Source of the DNA: Polyporus tsugae
Lineage: Eukaryota > Basidiomycota > Agaricomycetes > Polyporales > Polyporaceae
Direction: 5' to 3'
DNA: 64,000 nucleotides
Assembly (NCBI GenBank): GCA_024305745.1
Contig: JAHRBS010000001.1
Span: 806,001 to 870,000, forward strand
Part shown: positions 10,252 to 22,700 of the stretch, piece by piece
How positions within the stretch are numbered: the first letter of the stretch is position 1
Layout: every line of letters begins with the position of its first letter
Notes under the pieces: generated by a model
Seen by the model: only the letters and a program-made list of their open reading frames with translations
What the model was told of the DNA's origin: nothing
The model's database searches: none
Translations under genes and position numbers: made by a program

Positions 10252-12454
10252 ATGGTTGCAGCAGGCCTGCTTTTCTGTGGATTCTTCTCCTCTCTCGCTT
10301 TTGGCCGGCCCACTGCGCACGACACACTTCATATTCACGAAAGGCGCACGGCCGTTCCCAGTCGTTTCAACTACGTCGGCAAGGCGGACCCGAACGCGAT
10401 GCTCGACCTCAGGATCGTGCTTGTCCAGAGCGATCCCGTCGGACTGGAGGCGGCGTTGTACGATGTCAGCACGCCCGGGAGCAAGAACTATCGCCAGCAC
10501 CTCACTAAAGCTCAGGTACGCATACGCAGCTGGAACCAACTTGTTCAATGATTTCAATATTTTGAACCATACCTCAGGTAGATGCGTTTGTCGCAACTAA
10601 GCCGGGCAGTATGCAGGCCGTCAAGACATGGCTGAGCAAGAACAATGTCACCGTTGAGACGGTCAACTCCAATGGGTCGTGGATGAGTATCCGCGTGCCG
10701 GTTGCCCAAGCCAATTCTCTGCTGGATGCTCAATTCAACGAGTACTCGCACGAGGGGACCGGCCTCACGGCGCTCCGTACAATGTCGTACTCGGTCCCTG
10801 CAAGCGTGAAGGGTCACCTGGATTTCATTTATCCCGCAACTTCGTGAGTCGGCCGCGTCCCGTGGATAGTGAAGGCGCAGATCACGAAATCTTCAATCGC
10901 AGGTTCGCCCCTCCACGCACCACACCTGCTAAACTGCATCTTTTGCGTTCGGGTCAGACTACCGCTCAGGGTAGTCTGGCAGCGAGGGGACGAGGGAGAG
11001 GGAGGAAGGGGGCGACCGCCCCTGTCATTCTAAAGACGACTTCATAGACCTCCTCGAAGGCGACGGCCACACCAACGCCCGACGATTCATGCAAAACAAA
11101 GATCACCCCCCCTTGTCTCCAGGCCATTTACGGCATTTCCTCTGACGCAGCGCTTAACCAATCTAGCAATATCTTTATCGCCAGCTTCGTGGGGGAGTCA
11201 GCAGACCCGGCAGACCTGAAGGTTAGTGACTGGTATCGCCGCCATCCATTCAATAAATGTTGATCACAATCACCAGCAATTTTTGGGCGAGTTCAGACCA
11301 GATGTAGATAACAGACCAACCTTCCGTGTGAAAGACCTCGATGGTGGCTCGAACAACCGTGTCAAGGCAACGATCGAAGCCGTATGTGCTGCGCACCATT
11401 AGCAGCCATTGAATTCCTGACCGTAACAATCTGTCCTATAGAGTTTAGATCTGCAGTACGCCGTGGGTATCGCCACCGGCATCGATACTACGTTCGTGTC
11501 CGTAGGATCAAACAACTCGGACGGCATCTCTGGATTCCTGGATGTCGTCAACGACCTCATCGCCCAGGAGGAAGTGCCATTCGTGCTCACCACGAGCTTT
11601 GGATTTGACGAGAAGGATATTCCTGTGGGTTTGGCGAAGTAAGTGTCCGTATTCTGGTTGTGAGAACTTGAAGTCCAATAACGAATTCCCCAAGCAACCT
11701 GTGCAACGCCTATGCGCAGCTTGGCGCGCGAGGAACAACGATCCTTTTCGGGTCCGGGGACGGCGGAGTGTCGGGAATTCAGACCAAGAACTGCACAACA
11801 TTCGTTCCCACTTTCCCGTCATCATGCCCCTTGTGAGTACCGCCCACGTCTCGCACCTGTCACCCACCTAACACGGCATATAATCCAGCGTAACATCCGT
11901 CGGCGGTACGAACGGCTTCGGACCAGAAGTCGGTGTCTCGTTCTCCGCAGGCGGCTTCTCCAACATGTTCCCGCGCCCGAACTATCAACAGGGCGCTGTT
12001 TCAGCCTATCTCGACCACCTTGGCGACACGAACAGGGGCCTCTTCAACGTGTCCGGTCGCGCGTTCCCGGACATCGCCGCGCAGGCGAAGAGCTTCCAGG
12101 TCGTCCGCGGCGGTCAGACCATATCCGTTTCCGGCACAAGCGCAGCGAGCCCCACGGTCGCGGGTATAGTGGCGCTGCTGAACGACGCAATCTTCAATGG
12201 TGGAGGGAAGCCCCTTGGGTTCTTGAACCCATTCCTGTACTCAGACGCGAAGGATGCGCTCAATGACATCACGCAGGGGAACAATCCCGGTTGTGGCACG
12301 GATGGGTTCCAGACTTCGGAAGGATGGGATCCGGTACGTGCATCGCCTCCTTCGTTTGGTGAGCGTGGATGGCATTCATAGGGCAACACAGGTTACTGGC
12401 CTGGGTACTCCCAACTTTGCCAAACTCTTGGAAGCGATACAGAAGTCGGCATGA
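10252..12454 (+). CDS. Sedolisin (S53, tripeptidyl-peptidase-like) with an in-frame TAG
   Basis: Eight exons: 10252-10515, 10578-10843, 10903-11221, 11277-11381, 11442-11638, 11695-11832, 11889-12333, 12392-12454 (598 codons plus stop, counting the TAG as one codon). A signal peptide (MVAAGLLFCGFFSSLAFG) is followed by an activation propeptide (about 25-200), a linker, and the S53 catalytic domain. The catalytic Glu/Asp pair is E317/D321 (EASLDLQY), the oxyanion Asp region is FGSGDGG, and the nucleophile is S514 in SGTSAASP; the C-terminal calcium-site region (DITQGNNPGCG) is present. Everything is in frame except TAG 11045-11047 (codon 225) in the linker. It is either a disabling stop, an unrecognised intron ending at that TAG, or an assembly error. 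An acid-acting secreted peptidase is the family role. Confidence 0.75.
10955..10978. repeat. Short inverted repeat inside the sedolisin linker
   Basis: CAGACTACC at 10955-10963 and GGTAGTCTG at 10970-10978 are perfect 9-base inverted arms around a 6-base loop. They lie in exon 3, about 70 bp before the in-frame TAG, in a stretch that turns into G/A-rich low-complexity sequence. Confidence 0.7.
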
Positions 12455-12916
12455 TGTTGTCGTCGTAGATATATGCATGTGGGGTGGCGGGTGCAATGGT
12501 TTGGATGCTGGATTTTCCCGCCGGCGGTGTATACGCGGGCTGCGTAGCGGCTATAGGGTCGCTATAGAATCGCCATGAAGTTTCTTTTTGAGAAACACCT
12601 TCGAGTGCGCTTCTTATTCTATACAGGCCCTCGTGCAAGACAGGATCGCAAGCAGCTCGAGGATGAGGATCAAGTGCCGACAGGAAGTGGGAGCCATGAC
12701 CTCCGCCCACCCATCTCCTTGAACTCTCGCCATGGTACGTCCCTCATCCCTGTCTGCCACTCTGTCTGAAGCCTGATGGGCCACTATGCGGAGGCGAAGC
12801 TGGAGATGCAACGAGATCAGCTGAGTGGCAGATGGCGCAGGCGCATAGGCGCGATGGTATTTTACCATGAAGTCGCCCGTGAATGAGGTGCTTTTACCCC
12901 GCCTGCTATTCACGCA
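12455..12916. other. Intergenic, nothing recognised
   Basis: About 460 bp between sedolisin 1 and fucosyltransferase-like copy 2, both on the plus strand. No convincing TATA box or coding frame. Confidence 0.5.
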
Positions 12917-14787
12917 ATGCTTCTAGGCTTCATGACACGTGGCTCGGACTACCGTTATACACTTCTGGGAGCCAGGTCGCCTCCGATACGCATCCAGAGG
13001 ACCCGAACCTGTCTTCTACTTTCTGGGCTCATTGTTGTTACATGTGCCTGCGTCGCTATCTGGACCTTTGTGGACTTCGAAACCATCTCTGTCTGGCCGG
13101 CGGCCCGAACCCCGTCCCTTCATGACCTCCCACCATTATACTCACACTACCATGATCGCGAGCTACGACTACCTCAGCAGCGCTGGAACAGGACAGAACC
13201 TGAAGAGCACGAAAAGTACTTTTATGTCTCTGGGTTTCGCATAGGTATGCTCAGTGCTCACATCATCACCCCTCCCTGTGGCTGATCCATGATTGCGCTT
13301 GGTGTAGATGTAGGCTGGGGAAACGCCTTCCAGGAACTTCTCTTAAATGCCTACTCGACATATAAGCTAGGACGGACGTGAGTGCTCCATTTACGCCCTT
13401 GTGATCGCTTTCCTCAGGTTGCGCAGGTTCGTGTTTGCCAACTACACTTGGAGTGACGACGGTTCCCTCTACACACACTCGTTCGGCCGCACGATCCCAT
13501 CACAAATCCCGTATACCGCACTAATCCGAGGTAGAGAGCTTCTATATCTCTGGCAGCGCGTATCACTGACGTTCTGCAGGTCCCATAGTTGGCGAACCAT
13601 GGGGCCCGGGGTACGAGCACGTCCCTTCGGCAGTGACGAAGACCTACTTCGACCACATTTGCCCCTCGAAGAGCGAGCTCGTTCGAGAACAAGTCCACAG
13701 CGACCTCATATACGCCAGCAACACTGAGACCATCATCGACGCATGGTCCAAGGCAGCCAACAACGTTACAGACCCTTGCCTCCAGACGCAAAAGAGTTCG
13801 GGACAAATCTTCAACCACTGGGAGTGCGTCCTCTCTCACCTTCGCTTCCTTCAAAGTACGCGCTTACACTGTCCCTTCTCCCCTGCACGCTGACAGGACA
13901 TTCGGGATGCCAGGGAACCTCGCCTCGATCTGGCCTGACCTCATCTCCACTCCCCTTCTCACGCGGTTCGCCTGGTCCCCTCTAGTCGAGCTCGCGTTCG
14001 ACACCAACCGCGACCTCTTCCTTCCCCCATCCTCCCTCGCCAACATGCCCCACCTCTCCTCCCTCCCCTACAACACCTCCGCTCCCACCGCCACCGCCAC
14101 CAACGCCGGGCGCTATCCGCTCATCCCAGGACTCATGGCGATTCACGTCCGCCGGGGCGACTACGCTGATCACTGTAAATTTCTCGCCCGCCTCGGTGAC
14201 CCCTTTGTCTCCATTAACAGCTTCCCCTCGCTTCCCGACGCCTCCCTCGGAAAATTCAGCGACAAATGGCGCGGGACCCCCGCCGAAATTGCCGCCCACC
14301 GCCGCCGTTGCCACCCCTCCATCCCCGAGATCGTCGCGAAGGTCCTTCAGGTGCGCGCCACGGGCGCGGGCGCGAGCGTGCGCCGGCTACACATCATGAC
14401 CAACGGGAAACCACCATACATCGCGAACCTCAAGCGCGCCTTGTGGGACGCGGCGGAGTGGGACTCGATCTCGAGCAGCCGCGATCTGGTGCTGAACTGG
14501 GAGCAGAAGTTCATCGCACAGGCGGTGGACGTGCTCGTTGCGCAGCGTGCGCAAGTTCTGATCGGGAACGGGGTGAGTCCGATGAGTCCAGGATCCGGGT
14601 GGCAAGGCGACTGACTGACTGTATGTGTTATTGCATCCGTGACTGGCCATGGCTGTGTGTGTTATTTGCATACTTATGCATCCGGTTTCCGCCCTCTCGC
14701 ACTGTGCAGTTCTCGACGCTCACGTCGAACGCGGTGATCATGCGCCTTGCTAACAACTTCTCGGCGGAGAGTACACGGTTCTGGTGA
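12917..14787 (+). CDS. Fucosyltransferase-like type II membrane protein, copy 2
   Basis: Six exons: 12917-13244, 13308-13377, 13427-13530, 13580-13823, 13897-14572, 14710-14787 (499 aa). The order is short tail, membrane anchor (LIVVTCACVAIWTF, about residues 30-52), stem, then the catalytic region with VGWGNAFQELL, NYTWSDDGS, GEPWGPGYEHVPS, H332-x-R-x-G-D337 (IHVRRGDY) and IGNGFSTLTSNAV. Intron phases match copies 1 and 3. Intron 3 is base-for-base the same as in copy 1, while the first 50 bases of intron 5 nearly equal copy 3, so the gene looks like a mosaic. Compared with copy 3, the loop after NSFPSLPDA is shorter. A Golgi glycosyltransferase role is inferred; the acceptor is unknown. Confidence 0.86.
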
Positions 14788-15759
14788 CACCACCCGGTGC
14801 TCGCCAGGCTCCTTCAAATTTTCGGATTCTTTCCATGTACCCCCTGGCTCGTTAGGGCCTCGGAAACACGGGGAGTGTAACGTTATTGGAGTTGTGCTCA
14901 CTACGGCAGGGACCCTCGATGCTATCGTCCCAAACTCTCATCTACGAACGGGCGCATGTAATTGAACGGCGGCGAGATGGTCGATGCCGTTCTGTCGCAC
15001 TGACCTAATCAAGAGATTTACCAGAACTTACTATCCACAATTGGCTGACCCAGGCGAGTATCGAGGGAGTTCGCTATTGGCGAATAGAGCATACATCAGC
15101 GCCTTCCGACTCCAAATGGTGGGCCAGATATCGGACAAGTGGCCAGGGACAAGCGGCGAGCATCTGCATAATTCGGGTGGTCGAGCAAGAGCTGAACCGA
15201 ACTTCGTGCGCTTATATATATATCCTGCGCGGCGCATCTCCCCACGAAGTTGGATCCGAACCACATGCGAACCATGTCTGTTTCATCATCCTCCCCCCTG
15301 CGCACAGGGAAGAAGTATTCGTAAGTGCGAGGCGTAGTTGAGCTTCTTATACCCTGAGTTCTGGTAAGATGTTACTGTAGCACTGTGTTTTTGCCATGAC
15401 CGGACCCGCCTGCGCATGCATGCCGCTGAAACTCCTGTGCATGGAGGCAGTGCCAGCGCGCCCTGTACTTGAAAGTTGGAACTGATCTCGATGCCCGCTC
15501 TCCGATGAGATGTATTCCAATGTTCATCACTACGCAAACACGGGCAGCGACGGAACGAGCTTGAGCTATATGTAATATTATTTAATGAGAATGCCAGGGC
15601 AGTGCCACACCGCAGCACCGAAACCACCTTGGGTCCGAGCGACGCGAGAGAAACCTGACGCCGTTCGATCAAAAGCGCAGGCGCACAGGCGTAGTCGTAC
15701 TTATTTCACCATGACCCGCCCACGGATAGGGCCCTCTTCCCCCACCCGCTTCTCGCGCG
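14788..15759. other. Intergenic between tandem copies 2 and 3
   Basis: About 970 bp. A TATATATATAT run at 15214-15224 is far (about 540 bp) from the next start codon. No gene was recognised; short frames lack support. Confidence 0.5.
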
Positions 15760-17594
15760 ATGCTTTCAGGGTTCTCCTCTCGTAGCTCGGGATACCGTTA
15801 CACGCTTCTCGGAGTCAGGACCCCTACCATTACGAAGACACGCGTCGGCTTTCTGGTCGCTGGGCTCATTGTTGTGGCATGTGTTGGCATCGCGATCCGC
15901 ATGCTCGTGGACTTTGAAACCTTCCCCCTCTGGCCGGCGGCTCCAATCCCTTCCCTTCATGACCTCCCACCATTATACTCGCAGTACCACGCTCGCGAGC
16001 TACGATTACCTCAACAGGACTGGGACCGAACCCGACCTGGAGAGCACGACAAGCACTTCTATGTCTCCGGGTTTCTCATAGGTACGCCTGCACCCCCGAT
16101 CGATCCTTGCGGCTGATTCGCGAATTCGCTCGGTACAGATGTAGGCTGGGGCAATGCTTTCGAAGAACTTCTCTTTAATGCCTATCTGGCGTATAGATTA
16201 GGGCGAACGTGAGTGCTCCAACTCCAAGACTCCCGTCCCTTTCCAAACCTTGTGCAGATTCGTGTTTGCCAACTATACATGGCGCGACGATGGTTCCCAA
16301 TACACACAGTCGTTCGGCCACGCCATCCCGTCCCAGATTCCTTTCACCGCGCTCATTCGAGGTACCTTTAACCTTCTACATCCTCCGCCGTGCCTGCCGC
16401 TGATGTTCTGCAGGTCCCATTGTTGGCGAACCGTGGGGCCCACGGTACGAGCACGTCCCCTCGGCGGTGACAAAGACCTACTTCGACCACATCTGCCCCT
16501 CAAAAAGCGAGCTCCACCGACGGCAAGTCCACAGCAACCTCCCATACGCCAGCGATACCGAGGCCATCATCGGTGCCTGGTCCAAGGCAGCCGGCGCCGT
16601 CGATGACCCCTGTCTGCAGACACGAAAGGACAATGGGGCGGTTTTTACCCATCAAGAGTGCGTCCGCTTTCATCCCGCTCCCTTCAACGCGCACCCCCAC
16701 GCCGCTTCTCACTGACGACATGCATGCGTACAGGACGTTTGGCGTGCCCGGCAACCTTGCCTCCATCTGGTCCGACCTCATCTCCACTCCCCTCCTCACG
16801 CGCTTCGCCTGGTCCTCCCTGATTGAGCTCGCGTTCGACACCAACCGCGACTTCTTCCTCCCCGAGTCCTCCCTCGCCAGCACGCCCTACCTTTCCTCCA
16901 TCCCTTACAACGCCTCCACCAACGCCGCGCGCTACCCGCCCATCCCTGGCCTCATGGCGATCCACATCCGCAAGGGCGACTACGCCAGCCACTGCAACAC
17001 GCTCGCCACCATCGGCGACCCCTTCGTCTCCGTGAACAACTTCCCCTCCCTCCCCGACGCCTTCCTCCCACCCGGCGTCCCCGGGCCTGTAATGCCGAAC
17101 GGGAAGGTGACCGGCAACTGGCACGCGACCGCTGCGCAGCGCGCGTACTACCGCCGGCGCTGCTTCCCCTCGATCCCCTTGATCGTCGCCAAGGTCCTTG
17201 AGGCGCGGAGCACCCAAGCGGGCGCGGGCGTGCGCCGGCTACATATCATGACGAACGGGAAGCCGCCGTACATCGCGAACCTCAAGCGCGCGCTGTGGGA
17301 TGCGGCGGAGTGGGACTCGATCTCGAGCAGCCGCGATCTGGTGTTGAATTGGGAGCAGAAGTTCGTCGCGCAGGCGGTGGACGTGCTCGTTGCGCAGCGC
17401 GCGCAGGTTCTGATCGGGAACGGGGTGAGTCCAATGAGTCCAGGATCGGAGTGGCAAGGCGACTGACTGACTGTGCGTCTTATTCTTATTGCACCCGCCT
17501 CTCTCACACTGTGCAGTTCTCGACGCTCACGTCGCACGCGGTAACCATGCGCCTGGCGAACAACTTCTCGACGGAGAGCATACGGTTCTGGTGA
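15760..17594 (+). CDS. Fucosyltransferase-like type II membrane protein, copy 3
   Basis: Six exons: 15760-16081, 16139-16208, 16258-16361, 16414-16657, 16734-17424, 17517-17594 (502 aa). It begins MLSGFSSRSSGYRYTLLG, then an anchor (LVAGLIVVACVGIAIRMLV), a stem, VGWGNAFEELLFNAYL, NYTWRDDGS, GEPWGPRYEHVPS, H324-x-R-x-G-D329 (IHIRKGDY), the HIMTNGKPPYI segment and a final IGNGFSTLTSHAV. The catalytic region follows the O-fucosyltransferase pattern. It is a head-to-tail neighbour of copy 2 and shares its 3' intron and terminal exon almost exactly. The lumenal part has several N-x-S/T sites, fitting a secretory-pathway enzyme. Substrate unknown. Confidence 0.87.
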
Positions 17595-18098
17595 CGCAAC
17601 AAGATGCGTGCGCCGATTTCCTTTTTTTTCGGGACATTGCTAGAGCTACAAGAAGGCGGATTCTGTCACATTATTAGGTTTGTACTGTAGCATATATATA
17701 AGAAGGGCTAAAGTAATCACATCTGAAGTACGAGCTTGCCACGCCACCAAAAGTATTGAAGGAGAAGACGAATCCGTCTCAAGACCCAATCGATTCCGGA
17801 GGTCTCAACGCGTGACGTCACGCGACATTGTGTACCCAGTGGCCTGCCCCCGATTAGCAACGCCTCCGACAAGTCGGTTGTATGCGCATCTCGTCAACTG
17901 CTAGCTGATTATGATTAGCTGTGTTCACTGCAAAGGAACTGCGAAACTTGCGGTGGGCTAAGTTGGGGTCCACAAGGTTTCAGGCTGTGGTGGGTGATAT
18001 GGGTTATGATGTCATCACTCAAGGCGAGGTTATCGACCCTCCTAGCAGCGTCGACCTTTCGCTTGACCACGGTCTCTCCCAATCTCGCTTTAACAACG
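17595..18098. other. Intergenic with a TATA-like run
   Basis: About 500 bp before the ComA-like gene. ATATATATAAG at 17692-17702 could be a core promoter, but it is almost 400 bp from the chosen start, so the leader would be long or hold an intron. The frame is open upstream of 18099 to an ATG at 17994. Confidence 0.45.
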
Positions 18099-19433
18099 AT
18101 GATACCACGCACCTTGGGGATCGGGCAAACTCTGAAAGGATCCCTCCTTTCTCGAGCTGTTGGCATTCCCCGAGCTCTCTACAGCACCGCCAGCCTTGCC
18201 AACGCGCAGAAGGACCACCCCTTCTCCTTCCTCCCCGCCAACTCACTCGAACCCAAGGCCTCGCGCACCAAAGGATTAACGGAGATCCGCGGCCCTTACT
18301 ACGCCCCCGTGACCAAGACGTACCTCGACGAGCTCCTCGGGGACTGGGGCGAATACGTGGACGGCGTGAAGTTCGCCGGCGGGTCGTTCTCGCTCATGCC
18401 CGAGGACAGGCTCCGCGCCCTCATCGACACGGCGCACAAGCATGGTGAGCTTGGTCGGAATCATGATGCCCGTCTCCTCTCGTGCTGAGCCTTTCGCGCC
18501 CGCCCGTCGTGACGGTGCAGGCTGCTACGTGAGCACTGGGGGATTCATCGAGCGCGTCCTCTCTGCTTCTGCAGGGAACAAGTCGGTCATCTCCAAGTAC
18601 CTCACCACGTGCAAGAATCTCGGGTACAGTTTATTTGTCTGTGTCGGTCGATGCTGAGTTGTGCTAACTGGAGGACACCCTGGAACTTGAACGCAGCTTC
18701 GACGTCTTGGAGATCTCTTCCGGCTTCCTGTCGATCCCCACAGACGATTGGACGTCCCTCATTGAGTTCACCGCCGCCCACGGGCTCAAGCCCAAGCCTG
18801 AAGTTGGCATCCAGTAAGCAGCACTTGTTCTTCTCGCGAGGCGGGCCGGCCACTCACCAAGAACGACCCCCACATGAAGGTGGGGCGCAGGCGGGGATGC
18901 GTCCATCGAAGAGCTCGAGTCCGCCGGCACGCGCGACCCCAAATGGCTCATCGACCGCGCGAAGAAGTTCCTCGACGCGGGCGCATACGTTCGTATTCCT
19001 TGACACATGACCCCCATGCCCCGACCCCCCGATGTTGACCTCTCGTCGCGTCGCGCCCGCAGATGATCATGATCGAGAGCGAGGGGATCACCGAGAACGT
19101 GAAGAGCTGGCGCACAGACGTGATATCCGCAGTGACGTCCGCCCTCCCCACCGAGAAGATCATGTGCGTCCCTCCCTGTTTCTTCCTACGTCGCCGTATC
19201 TGAGTACCGAACATGGGGCTCCTAGGTTCGAAGCCGCAGACCCGGATGTCTTCGCGTACCACATCCAGAACCAGGGCGCGCGCGCGAACCTCTTCATCGA
19301 CCACTCGCAGACCGTCCAGCTCGCGTGCCTCCGCCGCGGCATCTGGGGCACTGGCAGCACCTTCGCGCGTGTCGTCACCTTCGAGGGCGCCGGAGAGCAC
19401 TTCCGCAAGGGTGTGGGCGCGGGGCACAACTAG
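18099..19433 (+). CDS. ComA/HSA32-like phosphosulfolactate synthase family protein
   Basis: Six exons: 18099-18444, 18521-18623, 18697-18813, 18880-18988, 19063-19163, 19226-19433 (327 aa). The start at 18099 gives a basic, Ser-rich N-terminus (MIPRTLGIGQTLKGSLLSRA) that looks like a mitochondrial presequence; an in-frame ATG at 17994 is possible. The rest follows the (2R)-phospho-3-sulfolactate synthase (PF02679) barrel: DGVKFAGGSFSLMP, YVSTGGFIERV, DVLEISSGFLSIP, EVGIQWGAGGDAS, MIMIESEGITENV, FEAADPDVF and NLFIDHSQ. In archaea the family adds sulfite to phosphoenolpyruvate for coenzyme M; plant HSA32 members act in heat memory. The fungal role is not established. The gene is convergent with the transporter at 19739. 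Confidence 0.87.
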
Positions 19434-19738
19434 CCGCCCGCGTTATTGTGAGCCGGCGCACGGCGTTGAAGTTGAGATAGGGATCAGGATAGGGTGTTAC
19501 TTACGGCAATAGGGTGGAAACGCGATGGGGGACGGACAATTCGGCGAAGTGTACGACTATGTAGTCTGTCTTGATTGTTGATTTGAATGTACTTATGCTT
19601 TGTCGGACTCGGAGCGCAGTGCCAGTCATGGGGAAAGGCTCGTAGCGCTACATTAGGTCTCGGACTAACAAAACTCGATAGCTTGCGCCTGACACAACAG
19701 CATTACCGAATGTATGCCGCGCCAGAAACCGCCGTCGT
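19434..19738. other. Convergent 3' intergenic region
   Basis: About 300 bp between the stop codons of the ComA-like gene and the oligopeptide transporter. It presumably holds both polyadenylation regions. Nothing else seen. Confidence 0.5.
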
Positions 19739-22700
19739 TCATCCGCAGAACTCGAAGCCTGGGCATCCAATTGCCGTGCCAAAACCTGGGGGCGGAGTGT
19801 CAAAACATGTGAGCAAGCGTTGTCAGAGGGTAGATATAGAGGCAGCGTACGAGATCCGTCGACCTTCGCGACGGCAAGCAGGGCTTGCATCACACCACCG
19901 AGCCCCTCGCCAGCGAGCAAACCCGCCTAGAAGAGGATATCACAACGGGGGGGGGATCAGAGACCAAATTGAAGTGCATATATGCACGATCGTCTACACT
20001 TACAGCGACGGCGAACATGTACATGTCGAAGCTGCGCGGGCTCCTCTTCCGCCAGACGTAGTTGAAGACGGAGCCGAACGCCCTGCAGATTTTCTAGTGT
20101 CAATGGCGGCACAGCCAGCCAACCCTGGAATGGAACTTGAAGAAGGCTTACATCGCAACCGAGAAAGGGATTTGCGGGGCGACAAACGCCTGTGCATCGT
20201 TCACGTTGAGCAAGGCGACTATTACAGGTGGGTCAGTGCAACACCGGATACACTCACGAGGCCGATCGCGTTCCAGTTGGGGACGAAGTGCCAGTAGCGC
20301 TTGGGGATCCAGAGGTGCTTCACCACGACGGCGACGACGGTGAAGATGCCGAGCCCGATGGCAGTGAAGCCCGCCGACTTGGGGATCGCTATTAATTTAT
20401 CGAACGAATTAGCAAAACCCCACAGGTCAAGCACAGCACGGAAGAGAAAGAGGGATGCGACGCACGAAGACTAGGAAGAGAGACGGCTTGCGCGACAGCG
20501 ACCCATGCGCTGACGCTAGGTGCGCCGTAAGGGCACTCGACCCCAGTTTGTGGAGACCTGGAGATACGTATAGTTGCCCCAATCAGCGCTACACCTATAA
20601 TAAGATGTTGCGGGACGTACAAGATACACGGACTGGCGGTCGTGAAGAGAATGAAGAGCCCAACGTTCAGGAAGACAGCGACGACGGCGCCGCACAGCTG
20701 CGCGATGAACTGGTTCTTGGGCTTCGCGCGGAGGAGGTACCCGGTCTTCAGGTCGCCGGTCATGTCCGTCGACTGTGCGGCGGAGCCCGCGGCGACGATG
20801 CCCGCGACGAGGTTCATCGTCTCCGCGGGCTTGAGCGCGAGCTGCGTGGCCTTGCCGATGCCCCCGAACACGAGCTGGGACGCCTTCGCGACGGCGGTGA
20901 CGGGGTTGACGTCGGTCGTGCCGGCGGACTGCACGCCAACGAAGGAAAAGGCGAAGCCGAGGACGAGCGAAAGGAGCGCCTCGCCGACGTTCATGTTGAA
21001 GAGCGTCGCGAGGATCGCGCAGCACATGATGATGCTGGCGAGCAGGCCCGTCGTCCACCAGAGCGTCGGGACGCGATCCTCTTTGGGAGTCTGGTCCTCA
21101 TCGTCCTCCTCCTCGTCGGAGCTCTTCAGCCAGGAACGTGGGTTGAGGCTAGCATTGCGTAGGCCTTGACGGTGCTCAGTTACACTCAGGCGGATATGTG
21201 AAGACAATGGAGACAAGCGTACCAGTGATGATGAAGCCAGAGTTCATGCCAAGGTCAGTGAACGAGTAGCACAGCATCATGAGGATACCAGGCCCTTAGA
21301 GGGAATGTTAGCTGTCTTTTGGAGTCTGCGAGTAGGAGAAACATACACAACAGCCAGTACCGGGGAGAGGGTGCCTGCGTGAAGTCAGACTGGTTCGTGA
21401 ACGAAAGCGCATTGTATGTGACGAGAGGAAATTGATCAGAGGTCGACACCCCGACCGCAAGGTGGTTCTTAATCAAGGATGGAGCGACTGTCTCATACTC
21501 AGTTCCATTATCCCCAGAGCATGCCAGAACGAGATACGTACTGATTCCCCAGGCAAGGACCGAGCCGCCGACTAGCATGTAACAAGAAGTTCTTGAGTAT
21601 CTGCGAGTTGAGCCGCGCATCCATGCAACTTACAGAAACTCCAACTGGCGTTGAGACCAGAAAGCATACCAGCGCCGAAGAATGCAGGAGTGACTGAGGG
21701 GAAAAATACTATATGAGATATGCGTATCATCTGGAGCGGAAGTGCGTGCGCACACTCAATCCACCAGCCATAGTTGTCCATGGAGATGATGCTTGTGAAG
21801 CCGATCCGGTAGAGGGTCCAGCCGATGTGCCAATCAAAGAGCTAGGAAACCGAATGGATCAGGGGTAGAGAACAAAAAGGATTCATACTTAGGTTACTGA
21901 CCAGACCCGGGGCATACCCGCTGAGGACCTTGAACAGGAAGCAAGCGATGAACGCATACAAGAGTGCCAACGACTTCTTCTTGGCCACAATCGCGCCCGT
22001 CCGGCTGTTGTGCAGCGCGCGGATTGTGACCGCCGTCGCAGCAGGCGTCGGGAACGTCAGCTTCTGCTTGACGATGTAGTACTTGCGAAGCGGGATGACA
22101 AAGAATACGCCGAAGAACCCTGCGCAGGCCGTCACCGCAATCAACTTGCCGATATCCTGCTGTGGCAGGGGGGAGAGAAGGTCCAGCCGGTACATTGCCG
22201 GAACGGCGCTGACGAATAGGATACCGATGCCGCCGGCAGCTATTTCGCGTCATGGTACAAGTCCGGTTCGTGTGCGAAGAATGCAAGTATAGATGAGAAC
22301 GCCAAGTACAACGACTCCAACCAGCAGTAGGGGAAGTGCGGCGTACCTGTCGCTGCGCTTTGAACTGTGCAGTTCTCTTTGGGGCCGAATGGGCCGCCCA
22401 GCAGCCTTCCGAGGAGACCAGACTCTGGTATCGCTTTCGAAAGTGGTTTGATGATGGCAAACCCGAAGATTGCCTGAAATATGCCTCAGCGGATGGTAAT
22501 TGAAACGGAAAACCGGGCCGACATACACCGAAAAGCTACGAGAATGAGGTTGAGTAAACGTCATGAGGTGGCGCTAGCTCCTTACCTGAGGCCCGAAAGT
22601 AAAGCCGGTCTTGAGACCGAGGTAGATGTTAGATGCACCGACTGTAGAGACCTTTAATATGTGCAGAGTGGGAACATGGAAAGCCGATATCTCACCGACT

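Noticed and set aside
20455..21162. Plus-strand frame of 235 codons
   Set aside because: It is antisense to exons 11-13 of the oligopeptide transporter; composition bias explains its openness.
22500..22585. A 7-nt micro-exon (CTTTTCG) in the transporter that would restore an LFG motif
   Set aside because: It has a plausible acceptor and donor but breaks the phase with the next exon; direct splicing keeps the frame.
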